A DNA stretch of 64,000 nt from Terribacillus halophilus (GTDB lineage: Bacteria > Bacillota > Bacilli > Bacillales > Amphibacillaceae): contig NZ_LT727828.1 in the NCBI RefSeq assembly GCF_900162685.1, positions 331,703 through 395,702 on the forward strand. Direction: 5' to 3'. The notes under the pieces were generated by a model. That model saw only the letters and a list, made by a program, of their open reading frames with translations. It was not told where the DNA came from and searched no databases. Of the stretch, positions 9,605 through 18,194 are shown piece after piece. The position numbers were made by a program, and so were the translations under genes. Within the stretch, counting starts at the first letter, position 1. Each line of letters begins with the position of its first letter.

Positions 9605-9640
9605 GAAATGCACCTCGAATTGCGAGGTGCATTTCGTTTA
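9605..9640. terminator. Bidirectional terminator between lipoprotein gene and permease remnant
   Basis: Perfect 13-base arms GAAATGCACCTCG/CGAGGTGCATTTC (9605-9617, 9623-9635) with loop AATTG, placed between convergent genes. Confidence 0.8.
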
Positions 9641-9643
9641 GGA

Positions 9644-9931
9644 TTAAATCAATTGCTTGCGGAAGCGCTGACATAAGATACCGACGAGAAGTAGGCAAAC
9701 GACGAACCCTGTTATGCTGGAAAGCCAGTAAACGGTATCAAAATCACTTGCCCTCATATAAGCTTTGGTGACCCAAAAAGCGGGGAGAAAACTGCTGATA
9801 TACTGCAGCTGAGAAGGGACAAAATAAGCAATAACAGGTGCGATAACGGTAATGGTTGCCATTTTAGATAAAGCTAGGCCTTCTACTTTGTTCGCCGCAA
9901 ATACACCTAATTGTAAATGTACTTTTAACAA
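9644..9931 (-). pseudogene. ABC-2 type permease, C-terminal remnant
   Basis: A 95-codon frame that looks like the last third of an ABC exporter permease: NKVEGLALSKM, then two membrane segments (TVIAPVIAYFVP and LSSITGFVVCLLLVGILC) and a basic tail RFRKQLI. Full proteins of this type have about 240-370 residues, and no N-terminal part or ATP-binding partner is nearby. The readable frame begins at a TTG immediately beside the 3' end of the GH18 pseudogene, with no ribosome site. A deletion that removed most of the permease is the simplest reading. Confidence 0.6.
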
Positions 9932-9936
9932 ACGGG

Positions 9937-11016
9937 TTAGACAAAAACAGCAGGCAAAGTTAGCGCTTTGCCTGCTGTTTTACTTAGTCCGGCTACAATT
10001 GCTTTCCAATAGGAGTCTGATTCATGTCCTAAAGCATACACAGATAAGTCAGCAATATTGTATTGATTGGTTAAGTCGCTTTTTCGTTTTAAGGACGCTT
10101 TATTTTCAAACCAAATGACGTGTTCTTGCTTTTTGTCATTCTGTATAGGTGACATGTGCGGAGGCTGATTCTCTAACGAATACAGATCAGCTTTTTCAGC
10201 TTCCATGATAGAATGGATAGCATCCCATTCGATTAATTTATTTTGTTCTGGATTGGTAAGATTCTAGTCATAACCGTATGCTGGTATTCCCATAATCACT
10301 TTATCGGGTGCCATTTCTGCGGTTGAAAAAGTTAGTGTATCTTTCACCCAGTTCTCACTTGCCGAAGAGCCGGGCTCACTCCAAGTTCCATGCTCATCAT
10401 ATGTCATGACTTGTACATAGTCTGCATATTTACCAATCTTTTTGTAGTCGTACGGCCATGTCCAATCATTGGCTGCATCATCGACAGTTTTAGCTGGAAC
10501 AGATACCATTGTTTTTCTATTACCTTTGTGAAGTGTTTGTGCAGTTTCTTTTATCAGGATGGTGTAAAGGTCTCGATCTTCTGGATAAATGGATTCAAAA
10601 TCAATGTTGATACCAGTCAGATTATGTTCTTCAGCCAAGGATGCTAGTTGCGCAATGAAATGTTCCTTTGCATGTTTATCAGACATGACGGCACGAGCTA
10701 AGTCTGGGTCAAAGTCTGTTTTGCCGAAATTGGAGATGACAGCATACGTATCTATATCATGCTTTTTCGCATAGTCCACCTGTTCCTGTGGTGTTTCTCC
10801 AGTCAGTTTTCCCTGCATGTTAAATGCATATGTATCCAGAGCTATTGCGTTGAGGTAGTTGTGATAGTTCCTGATAGACTGAAAGGATGTACTATCGGGC
10901 GTGGTGTAACCAAGAATGACTTTTTCCTCGGCCTGTACTTTGTATTTTCCTTGTGAGAAAACAATGCTGCCTGCTGCTATTAATATAATGATTGCGATGA
11001 CTGCTATCTTTTTCAT
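9937..11016 (-). pseudogene. GH18 glycosylase (YaaH/YdhD type), interrupted by one amber codon
   Basis: One reading frame runs from ATG 11016 (AGGAGG site upstream) to 9937 with a single internal stop, TAG at 10264-10266 (codon 251). The N-terminal 250 residues hold a membrane anchor or signal (about 7-22) and the GH18 active-site strand GINIDFE with catalytic Glu141. After the stop the same frame continues with the family's C-terminal part (DLSVYALGHESDSYW). Homologues have Trp after AYGYD, so TGG to TAG explains the lesion. Such enzymes cut peptidoglycan or chitin glycan chains. Unless the stop is read through, the barrel is truncated. Confidence 0.8.
9948..9977 (-). terminator. Terminator at the end of the GH18 pseudogene
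   Basis: Arms CAGCAGGCAAAG/CTTTGCCTGCTG with T5 on the minus strand. It lies inside the GH18 reading frame, whose stop is just beyond it. Confidence 0.8.
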
Positions 11017-11106
11017 CTTTTTCCTCCTGCGTTTGTAGGAGGTAATTTTACCACGCTTTCAGCTAAAAAAGCCTATTGATGCAACTATTCAATAAAGGAG
11101 AACGAT

Positions 11107-11736
11107 ATGTCTACAAAGAACTTATACAAATTGCTGCTCTTATTTATTGGCAGTTATATTCTCTATACGTTCGCAGATAATTACATTTTGGATCATCGCG
11201 CTGCCTTTTTCCTTGAACAGAAACTAGATTTACGCGATTCTTTCCATCTGCCTCTTTGGCTCGATATGATGTATATCCATGTGTTTGTCGCCTGTCTGGC
11301 AACAGTGAGCGGAGCAGTCAACTTCTCCAGAGGATTGGCGTGGCATCAGCGAAAGTTTCACCGTATCAACGGTTATGTGTACGCTATTTCTGTCATGCTT
11401 GTATCGTTAACGTCAGGTTACTTGGCTCCTTATGCTACGGGCGGCAAGCTGGTTAGCATTCCCTTCAATATGGTGAATCTCTTTTGGCCGCTTATGATTA
11501 TTGCTGCAATTGTCCATGCCAGGAAAGGCAGGCTGGAGAAACATCAAAGCTGGATGATCCGGAGTTATTTGTTTTGTTTTACGAATCTCTTTATTCATTT
11601 GATTTCTGACGTGCTGTATAAATCAGGAATGGATTATACACTAAGTTATACAATCGGGGTTTACGGCTCTATTGTACTGAATCTAACGATAGCAGAGGGC
11701 ATTATCTATTTACGGACGAGGAAGAAAGAAGCTTAA
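11107..11736 (+). CDS. DUF2306-type membrane protein
   Basis: A 209-residue polytopic membrane protein with about six hydrophobic segments: residues 8-24, 55-75, 90-108, 118-135, 150-168 and 178-196. Between segments 2 and 3 it has a histidine-rich stretch, HQRKFHRINGYVY, and later EKHQSWMIRSY; this His pattern is the hallmark of the DUF2306 family, whose role is unknown. AAAGGAG precedes the ATG. It is transcribed away from the GH18 pseudogene and toward the EamA gene, 63 bases before the latter's start, so the two may be co-transcribed. Confidence 0.75.
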   Translation: MSTKNLYKLLLLFIGSYILYTFADNYILDHRAAFFLEQKLDLRDSFHLPLWLDMMYIHVFVACLATVSGAVNFSRGLAWHQRKFHRINGYVYAISVMLVSLTSGYLAPYATGGKLVSIPFNMVNLFWPLMIIAAIVHARKGRLEKHQSWMIRSYLFCFTNLFIHLISDVLYKSGMDYTLSYTIGVYGSIVLNLTIAEGIIYLRTRKKEA

Positions 11737-11799
11737 TGTGTTTAGAATAATAGTTTGATATAAATAAAGATGGAGAAAAGAAAAGGAAGGGGGATGCAT

Positions 11800-12669
11800 A
11801 TGTTAACTAGACTGGCTCCGTTACTTGTTTTGCTTGCTGCGATGTTGTGGGGAACTACCGGAACGGCTCAGACTTTTGCGCCAGCTGCTGCCCACCCAAT
11901 TGCAGTTGGTGCCTCGAGACTGGCGATAGGTGGTATTTGTCTGCTGGTGGTTTTGCTGCTATTCGGACAATTTAATCGTAAAGGTTGGCCAGTCAAGCTG
12001 ACGCTGCTGGCTGCTTTTTGCATGGCATGTTATCAGCCGCTGTTCTTTTCGGCGGTGCAGCAGACAGGTGTGGCGGTTGGTACGGTGATTGGTATTGGCA
12101 GCGCGCCAATTTTGTCAGGACTCTTAGAAGCAATATTCTTAAAGAAGCGGCCTGCGACAGTATGGTGGGCGGCTACATTATTATCCATCTTTGGTTGTTT
12201 GCTGCTGTTTTTGACCGGTGATTCTGTAACTATACAGCCAGTTGGTATCATGCTGGCGCTGGGAGCGGGATTAGCATTTGCTGGCTATACACTGCTGAGC
12301 AGCAAGATTGTTCAAAACAGAAGCTCGCTTGAAGCAACCGCTGTTATCTTTATCCTTGGAGGAGTTTTTCTCGTTCCGTTTCTATTCCTCTTTGATATGA
12401 ATTGGATCCTGCAACCTAGTGGAATAGCGGTGAGTTTGCATTTAGGACTCATTACGACTGCGATTGCTTATTTTTTGTTTTCGAGCGGACTCAAGAAGGT
12501 GCCTGCATCTTCTGCTGTTACCCTTTCGTTAGCAGAACCGCTTACCGCTGCTGTGTTAGGCGTGGTGCTAGTTGGCGAGGAATTAACTATTCTTTCTTGG
12601 GTAGGAATCGCACTTCTCTTAGCTGGGATTATCTTAATCGCCTTTTCATCCCGAAAAAGCGAGGTTTAA
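11800..12669 (+). CDS. EamA/DMT family transporter
   Basis: A 289-residue drug/metabolite-superfamily permease with ten predicted membrane segments in two EamA repeats (about 1-140 and 150-289). The first repeat opens with LLAAMLWGTTGTAQTFAP, the second with LALGAGLAFAGYTLLSSKI. Members export amino acids, purines or other small metabolites; the substrate cannot be inferred. I prefer ATG 11800 over the in-frame ATGs at 11770 and 11794 because the AAGGAAGGGGG site (11782-11793) is correctly spaced only for 11800. The sequence right after its stop is a sortase remnant in the same frame. Confidence 0.85.
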   Translation: MLTRLAPLLVLLAAMLWGTTGTAQTFAPAAAHPIAVGASRLAIGGICLLVVLLLFGQFNRKGWPVKLTLLAAFCMACYQPLFFSAVQQTGVAVGTVIGIGSAPILSGLLEAIFLKKRPATVWWAATLLSIFGCLLLFLTGDSVTIQPVGIMLALGAGLAFAGYTLLSSKIVQNRSSLEATAVIFILGGVFLVPFLFLFDMNWILQPSGIAVSLHLGLITTAIAYFLFSSGLKKVPASSAVTLSLAEPLTAAVLGVVLVGEELTILSWVGIALLLAGIILIAFSSRKSEV

Positions 12670-12915
12670 AACAATAAAGTAGAGTTTTTCTCGGTTTACG
12701 TCACAACGACGGACTTCAATTACATAGAAACAGATTTTGAGAGTGATGAAGATTATTAGCGTTTTGTGGAAGAGATAAAAGAGAAATCCAGTATACCGAC
12801 GGATGTGCAAGTAGCGAAAGAAGATAACATTATTACATTATCTACATGTAATGAGTTGCTTGACGTGGAAGATGGCAGATTCGTGGTGCGTGGGAAGCTG
12901 ACGAAGGTTGAATAA
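12670..12915 (+). pseudogene. Class B sortase, C-terminal remnant
   Basis: Reading on in the frame of the EamA gene gives about 80 codons matching the end of a class B sortase: FFSVYVTTTDFNYIETDF, then after an internal TAG (12757-12759) IKEKSSIPTDVQV, then LSTC with the catalytic Cys codon at 12847-12849, and FVVRGKL with the catalytic Arg. The N-terminal half with the catalytic His is missing and there is no start or ribosome site. So it is a decayed gene with a truncation and a nonsense codon. Class B sortases anchor haem or pilus proteins; no substrate gene is in the window. Confidence 0.7.
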
Positions 12916-12942
12916 GCGCATAATGTCGTTAGCTGCAAATCC

Positions 12943-13812
12943 TTACTTTTGCAGCATGTTCTTTCGATAGTCACTCGGTGCCATGCCGTACGCCTGTTTA
13001 AAGCAGGTAGAGAAATATCCTTGTCTCGAGAATTCAACTTCCTCAGCAATCTTCTGTAGCGGCCAATCAGTTTTCAGCAATAACAAGCGTGCTTGATGCA
13101 ACCGGTAAGCTGCTAAGTAGGTGAGCGGGGTGCAATGATATGCTTGCTTCATGCATCTTGCTAAATAGTTTTCGTGGACATGGAAGTGTGAAGCAAGCGT
13201 CGTATTGGTGATGTGCTCCATGTAGTGTTGTTTTATATACATTTCTACCCGTTCCGCCAGCTGCAGGGAAGCGTGCTGTGGTGTTGGCGAGTAAGATAGG
13301 TGCTGTAACACTTGCAGAAATAGCTGCTGTGTTTCCCAAAAGGCAAAGGAACGTGCTTGAATTGTTGATTGTAACAAGTGCTGGATGGTCTGATACAGTT
13401 CTTCTGGATGTGAAATACGCTGGTGTTTTGGTAAATGAACGGTCGTGTTGCTCGTGTGGTAATGAAGGAATGAGATGTTCTGGTCTGTTTGGATTGGTTC
13501 GCAAGCTTCCTGTTCCCTCCATATTGCGGGAGTTTGCATGTGCAGCCAATAAAATGCGGTATCTTCTTCACAGGCGGCAGTGGGGTAATGGAACTTGGCT
13601 GGCTCCAAAATGAGTGCTTCTCCGGCACCTACCTGCCAGCGCTCTGTCTCTTCTCCAATAAATAGTCTGCCTTCTTTAACGACTAGCACATCAAAGAAAC
13701 CGAGCTGTTTCCGGGCAGGATGCCGCTGTCCTTTGCGGAAGGTAGTTAGGTTTCCTTCTAAGAAATAAGGAAGGGGAGGCGTAAGCATGGATAAGAAGGA
13801 AGAATTCAACAT
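12943..13812 (-). CDS. AraC-family regulator with cupin sensor domain
   Basis: A 289-residue regulator. About residues 15-130 form an AraC-type cupin sugar-binding domain (EGRLFIGEETERWQVGAGEALILEP). About 190-285 form the double helix-turn-helix (NYLARCMKQAYHCTPLTYLAAYRLHQAR and the second-helix signature GYFSTCFKQAYGMAPSDYRK). It is transcribed divergently from the GH127 arabinofuranosidase gene with about 140 bases between, so it most likely activates that gene in response to an arabinose-containing sugar. AAAGGTGG precedes the ATG. Ligand and direction of control are inferred. Confidence 0.88.
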   Translation of the reverse strand: MLNSSFLSMLTPPLPYFLEGNLTTFRKGQRHPARKQLGFFDVLVVKEGRLFIGEETERWQVGAGEALILEPAKFHYPTAACEEDTAFYWLHMQTPAIWREQEACEPIQTDQNISFLHYHTSNTTVHLPKHQRISHPEELYQTIQHLLQSTIQARSFAFWETQQLFLQVLQHLSYSPTPQHASLQLAERVEMYIKQHYMEHITNTTLASHFHVHENYLARCMKQAYHCTPLTYLAAYRLHQARLLLLKTDWPLQKIAEEVEFSRQGYFSTCFKQAYGMAPSDYRKNMLQK

Positions 13813-13841
13813 AATAGCGCCACCTTTTGGTTGAAATAATG

Positions 13842-13881
13842 AAAATAAAAGTTCAAATCTGTAGTATATAGCTTTTATTTT
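13842..13881. promoter_or_regulatory. Inverted repeat in the AraC/GH127 divergent promoter
   Basis: AAAATAAAAG (13842-13851) and its exact complement CTTTTATTTT (13872-13881) have centres 30 bases apart, about three helical turns. This suits binding by an AraC-family dimer, but the region is AT-rich and chance cannot be excluded. Confidence 0.4.
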
Positions 13882-13899
13882 AGATGATAAGCTAACTTT

Positions 13900-13913
13900 T
13901 GAAAACGCTTAAA
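13900..13913. promoter_or_regulatory. cre site (CcpA) upstream of GH127
   Basis: TGAAAACGCTTAAA matches 13 of 14 positions of the cre consensus TGWAANCGNTNWCA. It lies about 40 bases before the gene start, so glucose repression is likely. Confidence 0.65.
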
Positions 13914-13952
13914 CGATAACAGTGAGTGATTTTTTGAAAGGGGATGCCAATC

Positions 13953-15908
13953 TTGAATGAACCTATACATGCAGGTGTTGAGAAGTCGAACAACGTAACG
14001 GTGACGGATGCTTTTTGGCGAAACTATAAGCGAATCGTGGCCGAGCAGGTTATCCCGTATCAATGGAAAGCATTGAATGATGAATTGCCGGATACTGTTC
14101 CGAGTCATGCAATCGAGAATTTCCGGATTGCTGCCGGAGAAGCAGAGGGAGAATTTTTTGGAACGGTATTTCAGGACAGTGATGTGGCGAAATGGCTGGA
14201 GACAGTTGCGTACAGCTTGCGAAGTTTTCCGGATGCAGAGTTGGAGAAGACAGCTGACGATGTAATTGCTTTACTGGGAAGAGCGCAGGCAGAAGATGGC
14301 TATTTGAATACGTATTATATGCTTGTCGAACCAGATTACCGGTGGTCTAACTTGCGTGATAACCACGAGTTGTATTGTGCGGGTCATTTGATTGAGGCAG
14401 CAGTTGCTTATTACCAAACAACTGGCAAGCGTGCCTTTTTAGATGTGATGGAAAAATATGTACAGCTCATTCAGCAAGTATTCGGAAATGAAGACGGCAA
14501 GCTGCAAGGCTATCCAGGGCATCCGGAAATTGAGCTGGCGCTGCTGCGTCTCTATGATGTTACGGGTAAGCAAGAGCATCTTGATTTAGCTGTTTACTTT
14601 ATTGAGCAGAGAGGGCAGCAGCCGCACTATTTTGATATCGAAAAGGAACAGCGCCAGGCGATGGATCGGCCGAAAACATGGAACGATGAACATACGAATT
14701 TTGGACTTGGATATGCCTATATGCAGGCGCATAAGCCAGTCCGAGAACAGGAAAAAGCAGTCGGTCATGTTGTGCGGGCAATGTATTTATATACAGCGAT
14801 GGCTGATTTGGCCCATCGGAAAGATGATAAACAGTTGCGGGAAATTTGTGACAAGCTGTGGGAGGATGTTACAAAGCGGAAGTTGTACATTACAGCTGGA
14901 CTTGGATCGACTGTGAACGGAGAAGCGTTTACAGATGCATACGATCTGCCAAATGACAGTATGTACTGTGAAACGTGTGCATCAATTGGTCTTGTTTTCT
15001 GGGCAAAGAAAATGCTGGAGCTTTCGCCAGACCGCAAGTATGCAGATGTAATGGAGCGAGCGATCTATAATGGAACAATCAGCGGTATGGACTTGGACGG
15101 GAAGCGCTTTTTCTATGTGAATCCTTTAGAAATAAATGCGTACCAGACAGGGCGTAAAGATCAGGAACATGTAAAGCAAGAGCGGCAGAAATGGTATGCA
15201 TGTGCCTGCTGCCCGCCGAATTTAGCACGAATGATTGCATCAATTGAAGATTATGCTTATACAACGACTAGGGACACCCTTTATACCCATCTGTATATGG
15301 CGGGAAATGTGGAAGCAATCATTGGGAAGGCGTCGGTAAAGCTGACGCAGACGCATCAGTATCCCTGGGATGGGAAGATAACCATTACGGTAGAAACAGA
15401 AGGAGACTTTAAGCTAGCGTTTCGTATTCCTGGCTGGAGCAGTGGCGTATCTGCTTCTGTGAATCGTGAAGCAATTTCTGTCGATGACTTGCAAGATGGA
15501 TACCTGGTGCTAGATCGAACATGGAAAATAGGGGACCAGATTGAATTGCTGCTTCCGATGCCTGTAGAGCGAGTCTATAGCAATCCGAAAGCTGGGATGA
15601 ATCAAGGCCAGGTAGCACTGCAGCGCGGTCCGATTGTGTATTGTTTAGAGGAGACAGACAATGGTGCAAATCTGGCAGGGCTTCGCCTCCCGCGCCAAGT
15701 TGCTTTCAAGACAACACACGAGGCAAACTTCCTTAGCGGCGTTGTTACACTAGGAGCAGAGGCGCTTCATATTGTGGAAACGGAGAATCTTTATCAGATG
15801 GATGTTCCTAAAACAACGCGAAGATCTATCCAAGCTATTCCGTACTTTGCATGGGGAAACCGAGGACTTGGCGAGATGCGTATATGGGTGCATGAGGGTG
15901 TAGAATAA
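13953..15908 (+). CDS. GH127 beta-L-arabinofuranosidase
   Basis: A 651-residue protein of the DUF1680/GH127 family, which releases L-arabinose from beta-linked arabino-oligosaccharides. The helical barrel region (about 1-430) carries the family's zinc-cysteine site: Glu340 and Cys342 in CETCAS, and Cys419/Cys420 in the CACCPPN motif, where a cysteine is the nucleophile. A beta-rich C-terminal part follows. No signal peptide, so it acts on imported oligosaccharides. TTG 13953 is chosen because GAAAGGGG (13936-13943) is 9 bases upstream; an ATG at 13944 directly abuts that site. A cre lies upstream and the AraC regulator is divergent. Confidence 0.88.
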   Translation: MNEPIHAGVEKSNNVTVTDAFWRNYKRIVAEQVIPYQWKALNDELPDTVPSHAIENFRIAAGEAEGEFFGTVFQDSDVAKWLETVAYSLRSFPDAELEKTADDVIALLGRAQAEDGYLNTYYMLVEPDYRWSNLRDNHELYCAGHLIEAAVAYYQTTGKRAFLDVMEKYVQLIQQVFGNEDGKLQGYPGHPEIELALLRLYDVTGKQEHLDLAVYFIEQRGQQPHYFDIEKEQRQAMDRPKTWNDEHTNFGLGYAYMQAHKPVREQEKAVGHVVRAMYLYTAMADLAHRKDDKQLREICDKLWEDVTKRKLYITAGLGSTVNGEAFTDAYDLPNDSMYCETCASIGLVFWAKKMLELSPDRKYADVMERAIYNGTISGMDLDGKRFFYVNPLEINAYQTGRKDQEHVKQERQKWYACACCPPNLARMIASIEDYAYTTTRDTLYTHLYMAGNVEAIIGKASVKLTQTHQYPWDGKITITVETEGDFKLAFRIPGWSSGVSASVNREAISVDDLQDGYLVLDRTWKIGDQIELLLPMPVERVYSNPKAGMNQGQVALQRGPIVYCLEETDNGANLAGLRLPRQVAFKTTHEANFLSGVVTLGAEALHIVETENLYQMDVPKTTRRSIQAIPYFAWGNRGLGEMRIWVHEGVE

Positions 15909-15911
15909 TGA

Positions 15912-15940
15912 AAAATGCTGTCCTTGATGGACAGCATTTT
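15912..15940. terminator. Bidirectional terminator between GH127 and the bicupin gene
   Basis: Arms AAAATGCTGTCC/GGACAGCATTTT with loop TTGAT between convergent genes. Confidence 0.85.
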
Positions 15941-15941
15941 G

Positions 15942-16958
15942 TTATTTCTGGGGAAATTTAAGATCTAGTTCATCGATGTTTTCCAACACACGCTGAAAAG
16001 AGAATGCACTGGGCTGCTTCGGCAGTTCACTATATGCGTATGGTTCTCCAAGGAGACGGAAGAACTGCTCAAACAGACCAGACGCAAGAAACCCAATGAA
16101 CTTTGTGTAAGGACTGTCCAGCTTGAAAGAATGCTCTGTGTTAGCTGGGACGTGAAGGAAGTCGCCCTTTTCCAATTGAAATTTTTCTTCGCCTGCCCAC
16201 ATTGTCATTCGCCCTTCGAGACAGAGAAAGCATTCGGTGTGCTTTTCGTGGTAATGCGGAGGAATGGCTTCGCCGGCGTAACCTTCTGTTGTCAGAGCAA
16301 GAAATTGTTTGTCAGTAGTTGCTTGTGTTGCAAGAAATGTGAACAGCTGGTCGGCGGCTAGCATGCCTTCCCCAGCGCCGGCTTCTATGACATATGGAGT
16401 ACTGGTATCTGGCAATTCGCCACCCTCTTGCAGCACGATAGCTTGCGGTCCTTGCAGCGCTTCGTTGACAATGCGGATATCAAAATCATCTAGCCTGTCC
16501 AATTCCTTCGTTGTAATAGAAGAGGTAGCAGTTCCAACTAGAGGTTCCATATAAGTATGTGTTTCTCCAAGTTCTCGATATAGGTCCGCATGTAGACCTC
16601 CAGTGGTGAAGGAGTAGAACTTTGTTCGATTTCGTAATAGAACATACTGGTGCACTGTGCCGGCAGGGAGGTGGGCGTAATCACCTGAAGCAAGCATGTG
16701 CTTTTTATTATTAATTGTTAATTGAAGTAATCCATCGGTGACATAGATTGCTTCATGCTGTGTGTTATGCAGGTGAAGAGGTGATTCTTCGCCTTTACTG
16801 CCAGTAATCTGCACAAGCCCAAAAAGATTTCCGGTGCTCTTTGCGTCAGCGAGTATTTTAATGACTTGCTTGTTTATTAAGTGACGTTCACCATTGCTAT
16901 CGCGTAGTAAATAGGCTTGTTTCTGATTTGGAACAGCTTGTTCTTGTATTGTAATCAT
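15942..16958 (-). CDS. qdoI: Quercetin 2,3-dioxygenase-type bicupin
   Basis: A 338-residue bicupin, the length of B. subtilis QdoI (YxaG). N-terminal cupin metal ligands fall at His62, His64, Glu69 and His103, the same numbering as I recall for QdoI. The C-terminal cupin repeats the pattern in PPHYHEKHTE and its downstream His. Such enzymes open the flavonol ring of quercetin, releasing carbon monoxide. I use ATG 16958 because GGAGG sits 7 bases upstream; the in-frame ATG 30 bases further up has no site. No QdoR-type regulator is next to it, unlike B. subtilis. Substrate is inferred from family similarity. Confidence 0.82.
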   Translation of the reverse strand: MITIQEQAVPNQKQAYLLRDSNGERHLINKQVIKILADAKSTGNLFGLVQITGSKGEESPLHLHNTQHEAIYVTDGLLQLTINNKKHMLASGDYAHLPAGTVHQYVLLRNRTKFYSFTTGGLHADLYRELGETHTYMEPLVGTATSSITTKELDRLDDFDIRIVNEALQGPQAIVLQEGGELPDTSTPYVIEAGAGEGMLAADQLFTFLATQATTDKQFLALTTEGYAGEAIPPHYHEKHTECFLCLEGRMTMWAGEEKFQLEKGDFLHVPANTEHSFKLDSPYTKFIGFLASGLFEQFFRLLGEPYAYSELPKQPSAFSFQRVLENIDELDLKFPQK

Positions 16959-17175
16959 TATATTTCCTCCAGTCGCTAGCAATTTCAACTTAGGGGATTA
17001 GTATAAGAAACACCCTTTTTTCTAACAAGAGGATAAAGTTGTGCTTCAATACGGTCACATTCCCTTCAAGAAAGGATGTAAGATGAAAAAAGACCTGGTA
17101 AGAACGTGAGCAATTATGTTTGTGTAGTTTTGGCTCTGTGCTAAAATCATTTTATTGTGAAAAAGGGGTGTCCTA

Positions 17176-17886
17176 ATGAAAATAGAAGTATGGTCAGATT
17201 ATGTCTGTCCTTTTTGTTATATAGGGAAACAAAAGCTGGAGCTTGCGCTAGAGCAGTTCGAGCATAGAGGTCAAGTGGAAGTAGTATTCAAAGCATTTGA
17301 GCTGGACCCGAATGCGGGTGTCTACAATGGAAAGAGCATTCACGAGGCGCTTGCAGAGAAATACGGCATGACAATTGAACAGGCCAAAATGAATAATGAA
17401 CAAATTGGGCAGCATGCTGCCGAAGTTGGTCTTACATTTAATTTTGAGGAAATGAAGCCGACAAATACACTTCAAGCCCACCGCTTGGCAAAGTTTGCCG
17501 AAACACAAGGGAAAGAAAAAGAGCTTACGGATAACTTGCTTTATGCGTATTTTACGGAATCGAAGAATCTTAGTGAGAAAGAAACACTTCTTGCTATCGC
17601 CGAAGCTTCTGGATTAGACCGAGATGCTGCTGCAAAGGTGCTTGACAATGAGTCGCTTCACTTAGACGAAGTACGAGCTGATGAAAGACTTGCGCAGCAA
17701 TATGGGATATCTGGTGTACCTTTCTTCATCTTTAATGACAAATACACCATCTCTGGTGCACAGCCGATGGAAACATTTATCGGTGCGATTAATCAAGTAT
17801 GGAAAGAAGAGAATGAACAGCCGAAATTCCAAAACTTTGGATCCGCAGATACTGGTGTATGCAAAGATGATAACTGTTCTATATAA
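17176..17886 (+). CDS. DsbA-family oxidoreductase (FrnE-like)
   Basis: A 236-residue thioredoxin-fold protein with a helical insertion. The active-site pair is Cys11/Cys14 in YVCPFCYIG, and the cis-Pro loop is GVPFFIFN near residue 180. There is no signal peptide, so it is a cytoplasmic FrnE/2-hydroxychromene-isomerase-like protein rather than a secreted DsbA. Relatives take part in disulfide chemistry and oxidative stress defence. AAAGGGG precedes the ATG, and a strong terminator follows, so it is monocistronic. A C-terminal tail with two further cysteines (GVCKDDNCSI) is visible. Confidence 0.88.
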   Translation: MKIEVWSDYVCPFCYIGKQKLELALEQFEHRGQVEVVFKAFELDPNAGVYNGKSIHEALAEKYGMTIEQAKMNNEQIGQHAAEVGLTFNFEEMKPTNTLQAHRLAKFAETQGKEKELTDNLLYAYFTESKNLSEKETLLAIAEASGLDRDAAAKVLDNESLHLDEVRADERLAQQYGISGVPFFIFNDKYTISGAQPMETFIGAINQVWKEENEQPKFQNFGSADTGVCKDDNCSI

Positions 17887-17888
17887 GT

Positions 17889-17923
17889 AAAGGCCCTGCA
17901 GCAACTGCTGCAGGGCCTTTTTC
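17889..17923 (+). terminator. Terminator after the DsbA-family gene
   Basis: Arms AAAGGCCCTGCAG/CTGCAGGGCCTTT followed by TT. Confidence 0.9.
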
Positions 17924-18194
17924 AATCCTAAAAAAGGTGAATATGCCTCTTATAAGGATGATACGGCAATATAACGGCGGATATCTAAGAATGGCATGGA
18001 TTACATAACAACCTGGTGGAATTAGGCAACTCAATCCTGTTTATAGCAGTATTATGGCATTTTCCGATAAAAGGAAAGTCCTGTAACATAATAAGAGTAA
18101 GTTTGAGAAATGACTGAGCGGGAATAAGAATAAAGTTGTGTTTAGAAAATAAGCTCGTTCAGTCAAATAAAAACAATTTCAAGGGAGTGGTTTG
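17924..18194. other. Intergenic stretch without recognisable content
   Basis: About 270 bases between the terminator and nhaC. I see no credible small frame, RNA fold or clear promoter, only the AAGGGAG ribosome site of nhaC at its end. Confidence 0.5.
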
